Source of the DNA: Podaxis mareebaensis
Taxonomy: Eukaryota > Basidiomycota > Agaricomycetes > Agaricales > Agaricaceae
Assembly (NCBI GenBank): GCA_018524725.1
Contig: JAEUWP010000097.1
Coordinates: forward strand, 1-64,000
Length of the DNA stretch: 64,000 bases
Direction of reading: 5' to 3'
A program made the translations under genes and the position numbers. The notes under the pieces are model-generated. The model searched no databases and had not been told where the DNA came from. It saw nothing but the letters and a program-made list of their open reading frames with translations. Positions 58,001 through 64,000 of this stretch are shown one piece after another. Every line of letters begins with the position of its first letter. Position 1 is the stretch's first letter.

Positions 58001-60228
58001 CTACGAACCACTCAAAACACACAATATCTCATTATATCCCCTCTCCACCCACTCTGACGGAGGTATACGCTCGTCGCTCCCGTGGCTTGCCAACAAGAGG
58101 TCATTTTCTGGCACGAATGCCCACTGTGACGGGTCCGGTGGCGGTGTCGACGTTATAGCCTTGAGCTCCTTCTCTGCAACAATTGTCAACTTCAGTTCTC
58201 AATCATCAGGCTAGCTAAAGTAACCCCATACTGATAATATCGTTCGTGAAATGATCGAGGTTCTGTCAAGGAGCGATACATTCAGACCCTGGAATGAAAA
58301 GAAGCGGTCCATGCACAACGTACTAGATCGTTCTTGTCGTACCCAAATGGATCTGCCCTTATTGTCAGAACCACTTGTTTGAGCCACAACTCCGAAAAAG
58401 ACAAAAACCCACTCTCGATTTCTTCCCCTGCAACAAGAAACCCGTAGTAGAAAAAAGCCTACAATGCTGATCAGGGCATTACACCGATCAAAAGGGAGTT
58501 ATGCAGACAAGGACGGTGCTAGCGGGAATAGTCACCCATTTGAGGGTTGGCCAAATCATGAAGGGCTACAAAGGGATAAATAAGGACGGAGAACATCGAC
58601 AGCTGGACGGGCCTCACAAGAAAAAAGCAGTAGATCGTCGTTACCGACCACAGATGGACCGCGTAGCTGCAAAATCCTAGATTAGTGGATCTTTCCGTAG
58701 ATTCGAAACCATGGGACGAACGAAAATGGGATAGGAGTAGTTAGAATTCGCTCAAGTCCTGTCAGACTTTCCACAAGCAGATTTAACGCAGCCAGCAAAT
58801 TGGCTATAGGAAGATTCTCAACATCTAATCGTGCGAGAGATTTCTGCTATGCACGTACTGATGGTAGGAGCGTCACAAACATTTCTATGCTGAAGCGCGG
58901 CGATATACGAGCTCTAGGGAATCATCAGTCCATGTCTTCGAAAAGGGTGATAAGACGAACAAGGTAAAGAGAAAGTTCCAAAGGGAGGTTATGTGATACA
59001 GCCATACTCTGCATCCTGGTTCGGAGCCTCGCTGCTTTCCTGCCTTTGAGAGATTGTCCTCGTTCGACAAGAAACTTTATCAGAAGCGAAAAAGGAAATA
59101 GATCGCAGACATGATATTTCGGTGGCATGCTGGCAGGACACAGACTCTCTTCTTCACTCAGAGGAAGGATGACACGCTTCCTATCTCTACTATGTGTCTG
59201 CGCGGTCGAGGTATTTTGATTTCCATAATCTTGGAGCTCGACGGCAGTTTCTCGCTTCTCCGGGCAATTTAGCCGATGAGAGGGATGATTGGGATGAGAC
59301 TGAGCCTGCGGACTGGTCACTGGCTGAGGAAGATCTGGAGATAGTTGTCTTAGTTGTCCCACTTGAGAAGATTCACCATTCTGCGCGCCAGCCATGGTAA
59401 ATTCATGAGCGATCGAAGGCCCACGATCAGTCATGGTAGGGCGTCCAGCCGGCATGGCGTACGCAGGAAGGAACTTCACGTTATGATACAGATCCCTTGA
59501 AACGATCTCAGCCACATGTATAAAGTTCAAACGACGGACGGAACTTACTCGTAGTAGATCCCATCCTCTCCACGCAAGTAATGCTTCACTGCAACGGCAT
59601 ACGTTCCCAGCAGATTAATGACTGTCTTCTTCTCCACCAGCATCTGAGTTCTAATCTGCTCCGAGGACTCTCCTTCTCTAGGCTCGGGGTCTAGAGGACA
59701 TATGAGATTCCCACTCCACTCATTAGATAAGAGCGTGATTCATACCTGGTACATGAAACCACACCGTTCTTGCGAAATTACGAGTCGCGAAGATAATCGA
59801 GCTCCACAACTTCCGTCCTTCATTATACCGCTCGAACGATGACGTTGTGCGATAGGATATAACAAAGCCCAGTACAGTGCCAGCCCTATATTCCAGTACA
59901 GTCAGTTCCCTCTATAGCAATTACCAAGAATAAACAAACGAAAGAACACCCACGCTGTGAGAAGGGTAGGCTGTATATTCAGTGTATATCCATGATGGTT
60001 TAGTATCGTAATTAACGTCGACCAAGCCGCAAAGAAAACGATAATGTGCCAGCACCGGGACAACGCCGTAGCGAGTAACACGTTTACAAAACCAACTCCT
60101 GGCTTCTGCGCTGACGCAAGTCTGTCTTTCTGTGCTCCATAGGTAGTCCCCTAGACACGAACCGAAATAGATCCTCACGGATTAGGCACATGAAACTCTC
60201 CTTGCGGGAACATCTCGGTTTTCTGCAT
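58001..60228 (-). CDS. Bestrophin-family anion channel-like membrane protein
   Basis: A multi-exon gene read on the minus strand. Membrane segments include CWHIIVFFAAWSTLITIL, AAGTVLGFVISYRT and YAVHLWSVTTIYCFFL. Key blocks are SYRTTSSFERYNEGRKLW, IFATRNFARTVWFHVP, LLGTYAVAVKHYLRGEDG, LPLELSLYLSSYIAALQHRN and LVESLTGLERILTTPIPFSY. Then follow GFLVAGEEIE, PFGYDKNDL, NLDHFTNDII, and the end AITSTPPPDPSQWAF. This is the order and spacing of fungal bestrophin-like (UPF0187) proteins, which form chloride-type channels. A hydrophilic insert of about 150 residues (58.97-59.48 kb) lies between the second and third conserved parts. The start codon is either 60228 or 60213, in frame with each other; the first intron is my weakest call. 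Confidence 0.82.
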
Positions 60229-62545
60229 GCGCCACGTCAGTCATATAGTACATGTGAAGCACGAAGCAGTGTGAAATGAAGTGTGGGGGAGGGGAAGGGT
60301 AGGAGTTGAGACATGGAACATACCGGAATCCTGAGTCCTGGAGTAGGCATAATACCACAATCGTCACCCACATGGAGTGGAGTACATTTCCCTAGCTTGC
60401 TTGAATTATATACGCCCTGTAATGGACATTTACAATACAAAATCCCGCAAGGTGAAACTGGGATCGAGCAGCAGGAAGAACCTCGTTGCCTCAGCGAGTC
60501 AGAACAGCCGACGAGCACAAGCCACTGAAATGAAGCAGTAGAAATGAAGTAACAGCGAGCGCTCCCGAGGAGTAGAGTATTGTGATTAGTGGTTAAACGA
60601 AGGTGAAGTGTAGCGTAGGAGACAAGCCGCGTTAGCCTAGATTGTCGAGTAACGTGGATGTGAAGATTAATCTATGTGTCCAGCCGGTCACACAATGTAA
60701 CACGACGTTATACACCTCCCTCACACTACCTGTACATCATGGTTGATCCTTCCATGACCGACAACTGTGGATTCATTGACGACTCAATGCATGATCTGTT
60801 GCAAGTTATACTGTGGACTTCTACCGGCAATCAGTATCTGCAGTTAGCTGGATTAACGGGGAAAATGAATATATCCCGTTCACGGAGGTACCGGTCCGCC
60901 CGATCATGGTTCAAAACCACTCCTGTTCTATTTTCATCTCCTAACCAAAAATAAGTCGTTCAGTTTCTCTCCACTACGAAATCCTCTTAAATCCCAATAG
61001 CGTCTTCTCTGTAAGTACTCCGAACTATTTACTCATGAGGTCATTCAAATACCTTCTTCGCTTACTAGGTGTTATATTGTCACACGCGCTCAGGCGCTGG
61101 GGAAATGACAAGTCTTCCCGTCTGACATTAATACCCGACCTCTCTCCATCTGACAAGGTCTCTTGGCCCGTATGGATTGACCACTTGCCAGAGCGCCACC
61201 GCTTCATCCTTCTCGCGGAATCATGTGCTCCTTGACACAATGAGAACACCCGCCCCAGTTCCCGGTGCCAATTCCCGACCTCCTACTTACATTTCTTCGA
61301 AGCCCGCCCTGCGGATCACCCTCCTCAATAGCGGCGACTTATTCCGTTGAAGATAAATGGTTCTTATCTCTGTTCTCTAACTCGCGTAACGTTGATGATA
61401 GGCACGCCTTATACGTTAAGGATTTTAAGAAAATATGAAAATCGAGTATGAAGCCACGAGGCGTCCCTAAGTGGTCGGAGAGAGCAAGTCTGTCAGATAA
61501 CATTGGGATTGCCATCTTTCTGCTCCATGCCTAACCTTTGAGGGAATACTATCGCAGCGCAATCCCCATCTTATCGGGTCGCCCCTAACAAGGAAGCCTC
61601 CCGCAGCACCCTTGACAGCTGTATCGCAAAAGCGGTACACGGATTCAATGCCAAGTGTCATGGCATCAACCCGAGCAGTGTACGCAAATGTCATGATCCC
61701 GTCACTGACGTACGGGAATATTTGCCCTGCATCGTCGGGGGAACAAACGGGTACTCTCAATTACAATACTCAGGATAACTCAGTGTCTGAGAAGAGAAAC
61801 CTCTGCACGTTGCATAGAAGCGGGCGATAGATCAATAAACCCGCAAAAAGTGTCACTTGTCATGATATTTTCCCCACCCCGTCGTGCCCCTGCAAACAAG
61901 AACTCACGTATTAGTCCTTACCCAGCTCCATCACAAAGAGAAACAGAACAGAATAAACCCTGTATTAACCCTCGCTCAGGAGGTTTAGATATATGCATGG
62001 TGTACATATCCGCAGAAATTCAACAGAAATGAGCGACAGTATAAGGTACTTTGACTACATAAATTTTCAACGCCAGCGGTCAACAGAAATGGACACCGAG
62101 AAAAGACAAAAGGGATAAAACATAATGAGGGTTTTGGGTTCTTTGGGCTTTGAGGAAGAAAGGAGTGTCGGGAATGCGTTCGCGAGAGCAAACACAGAGA
62201 GGAGGGAAATAGCAAATCAAGGCGCTGGAAAGTGTCCTTGCTTCGTCCATTCTGAAGACCGAATGATCCAATCCACATCCAACACCCATCCTACCCGGCG
62301 TCAACCCAATCAAGACAACAACCACCCACCACCTCGAGATTAATGCCATAATCTTCCTCATTCCTTCAAACACCTAACACTGATCCACCGGTAAACCCAA
62401 GTCTTCCATAGTTTTCTTCACCATCTCCGATCAAAAACGATTCAAGCAAGGAACAAAGGGAAGGGGGGATTGATGCCCGCATCCAGTCAGGCGGCGTTTA
62501 ATGCTGTGCTGCACTACCTCTCTTTCATGCGGGGGTAAGTAGAGG
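60229..62545. other. 2.3 kb without a supported gene
   Basis: Upstream region of the bestrophin gene and downstream region of the peptide gene. Short frames (60676-60954 plus, 61035-61235 plus, 61985-62373 minus) have no recognised domain. Confidence 0.35.
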
Positions 62546-63060
62546 CTAGTTTTCGGGTGCAAAATCGCGCTTCCAGCCAGGAGGGGGGCCCCGTTGAGCC
62601 TCAGCTTCACGTTTCCAACTAGGTGTTCGTTGAGCCTCGGCTTCACGCTTCCAGCTAGGCGTTCGTTGAGGTTCGGCCTCACGTCTCCAACCAGGTGGAG
62701 GTGGGACGGGTGCAGCCTCGGCCGCGGCTTCTCTTCGCCAGCCGGGTGGCGTTCCTCCGGGCTCAGCAGTCCGCTTCCAGCCAGGAGAAGGAGGTCCCCT
62801 CTGAAAAGGCACCGAGATAAGTTTAAGATGTAAATTAGATTCATCCGATAAACTTACAGCAACAGCTGCCGCTCCACCGTCAACCTAAATAGCGCAAGTA
62901 GAAAAGGTGCATTGATCAGCCAAAGTGCTTTTTTCGATATAAAGAAGGAATAGAAGGGAAAAAAAAAAGGGGGGGGCAGTGTCGGGGAGAGACTTACAGG
63001 GACGGGAGCAGCTAGAGCAGCACCAATAACAGATACGAAGAAAAGGAGTTGGATTCGCAT
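62546..63060 (-). CDS. Secreted repeat precursor with six Kex2-type sites (alpha-factor-like layout)
   Basis: Three exons (63060-62998, 62884-62858, 62800-62546) close in frame to 114 residues. Exon 1 is a signal peptide (MRIQLLFFVSVIGAALA). After it come six units, each ending in Trp followed by Lys-Arg or Arg-Arg, the sites cut by the Golgi protease Kex2. Units start with X-Ala or X-Pro pairs (TAEP, EAAAEAAP, EAEP, EAEA, EAEA) of the kind trimmed by Ste13-type dipeptidyl peptidases. Predicted cores are GGTPPGW, VPPPPGW, QRTPSW (twice) and QRGPPPGW, after a first unit ending RGPPSPGW. A short DFAPEN tail ends the protein. There is no Cys and no CaaX end, so it is not a classical basidiomycete mating pheromone. 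Product and role are unknown. A TATA box lies 125 bp upstream. Confidence 0.85.
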
Positions 63061-63184
63061 TGCCAATCAGATTTACAAGTGGGACAGAATGGCACAAGGG
63101 CGGGGTGGGAGAGGGGACTGCAGGGGATGGAAAGAGAAGCGGGGGCTTTTTGTATGAAGTTCCAAGACAAATGGCCGTAAGCCC

Positions 63185-63191
63185 TTTTATA
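63185..63191 (-). promoter_or_regulatory. TATA box of the secreted repeat precursor gene
   Basis: The minus strand reads CCCATATAAAAGGG, with TATAAAA at 63191-63185, 125 bp before the ATG. It is a strong core-promoter match for an inducible, highly expressed gene. Confidence 0.55.
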
Positions 63192-64000
63192 TGGGTGCCC
63201 CAGGACTACCGAGGCATGCCTACCTTCCATTCGCGGAATAGGCCCTGTCTAATTTCCTCACTGAAAGGTAGGTGCCTTGCCGGTGCCTGGCGTTACACAC
63301 GCCCTGTTACGCACCTCACAAGGTACAGCCTTTCACATTTTGGGGTCTTCATTCAGCCCCTACCTTCTTAGTATCGTGACATAAGATACTTCTCGCAGTC
63401 AGAGACCTATCCTCTGGATGGCACAAGAGACGGGATGAAGCCTGGCCGTTGCCTTTCGGATAGGGACGAACCTTCTCGTGATGACAAGCAAATCATAAGT
63501 GGTTCATTAACAAATGGGCGATGCCCCTGTAGGACAAATTGTCAGGACCAGTAAATGACCCTGCCAAGGGGTCACCATCTTCTCCCAAATCAACAGAACA
63601 AGTCCTTGGTTGCCTTGGTCAGAGGCCACCGTCGATAGCCACGAAAAGAAGCCCCCGGATTCCTGGTCTTGGTTCTGAACAAAGTATTGGGTCGCGCGAT
63701 CTCCATAGAAATCCAGAAATGCACCAAGAAGCGTCCATTCAATCGTTGGACGGAATAATGCCTTGCGGCCTGGTGGGAGGTGTTTCTGGTATGCAGGTTT
63801 GTTTCAAGATGCGAGAGTCGGACCGCTTACGTGACATAAATATTCTCACCGCCGAGCTCATGCACCGTCCACGGGTTACGGATAAGTCAGGCAACGCACT
63901 GGAAACACACTGTCAATTGCTCGCTACATTCCATATGCGATTGTGGCCTACTTCATTCATGCATCGGAAATGTACATCGAAAAGTCCTGGGCTCTTACTA
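63192..64000. other. Window end, no gene seen
   Basis: Upstream DNA of the peptide gene. Only short frames and no recognised domain. Upstream regulatory sites are likely but could not be assigned. Confidence 0.35.

Noticed and set aside
62941..62985. Poly-A/poly-G run resembling a low-complexity anomaly
   Set aside because: It is the polypyrimidine part of intron 1 of the secreted precursor on the minus strand.
1..64000. CRISPR arrays, rRNA genes or bacterial-type operons
   Set aside because: None seen; introns, nuclear tRNA introns and retroelements mark this as fungal nuclear DNA.

Overview
The window reads as nuclear DNA of a mushroom-forming basidiomycete (Agaricomycetes). Protein genes are split by many 48-65 nt introns. 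The gene families present (Plavaka transposase, DUF6532, fungal HNH proteins, a basidiomycete-type seven-helix membrane protein, GH71 alpha-1,3-glucanase) fit that group. Exon models were built by hand from splice sites and reading frame. Six of them (GH71, PNPOx-like, 7TM, ATG12, GlyRS, secreted peptide precursor) close exactly in frame.

Layout. (1) 1-14.08 kb is a nest of decayed transposons. A LINE (1-4540, minus) lies inside a Ty3/gypsy element (gag and leader, about 4541-7366, minus). That element lies inside a Plavaka transposase (7372-9420, minus), which is head-to-head with a decayed DUF6532 gene (9740-13425, plus). The Plavaka/DUF6532 tract has no CpG dinucleotide that I could find over about 6.7 kb. 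(2) 14.08-15.08 kb is a diverged, internally deleted copy of a block that is intact at 18.5-20.1 kb, holding parts of a GH71 glucanase gene and the C-terminus of UBA2. (3) 15.9-34.3 kb is a host gene region: HNH-domain gene, GH71 glucanase, UBA2 (SUMO E1 subunit, with two GC-AG introns), tRNA-Asp, a PNPOx-like flavoprotein, a Ser/Pro-rich protein, a NYN-domain protein, an HNH pseudogene and a 7TM protein. (4) 34.79-42.76 kb is a full-length Ty1/copia element (minus) with two 645-bp LTRs, an initiator-tRNA-type primer site, and one continuous 2,155-codon frame broken only by stop codons. Five of its six stops are CGA to TGA. (5) 43.6-63.1 kb is a sparse host region: ATG12, tRNA-Lys, tRNA-Asp, a coiled-coil protein, glycyl-tRNA synthetase with a mitochondrial leader, a bestrophin-family channel, and a small secreted precursor with six Trp-Lys/Arg-Arg processing sites and Glu-Ala spacers.

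How it fits together. The housekeeping genes (ubiquitin-like pathways UBA2 and ATG12, translation, tRNAs) look intact. The transposons share a mutation style of loss of CpG and in-frame TGA stops with few indels, which points to CpG methylation and deamination. The most novel item is the secreted repeat precursor at 62.5-63.1 kb, whose processing grammar resembles ascomycete alpha-factor.
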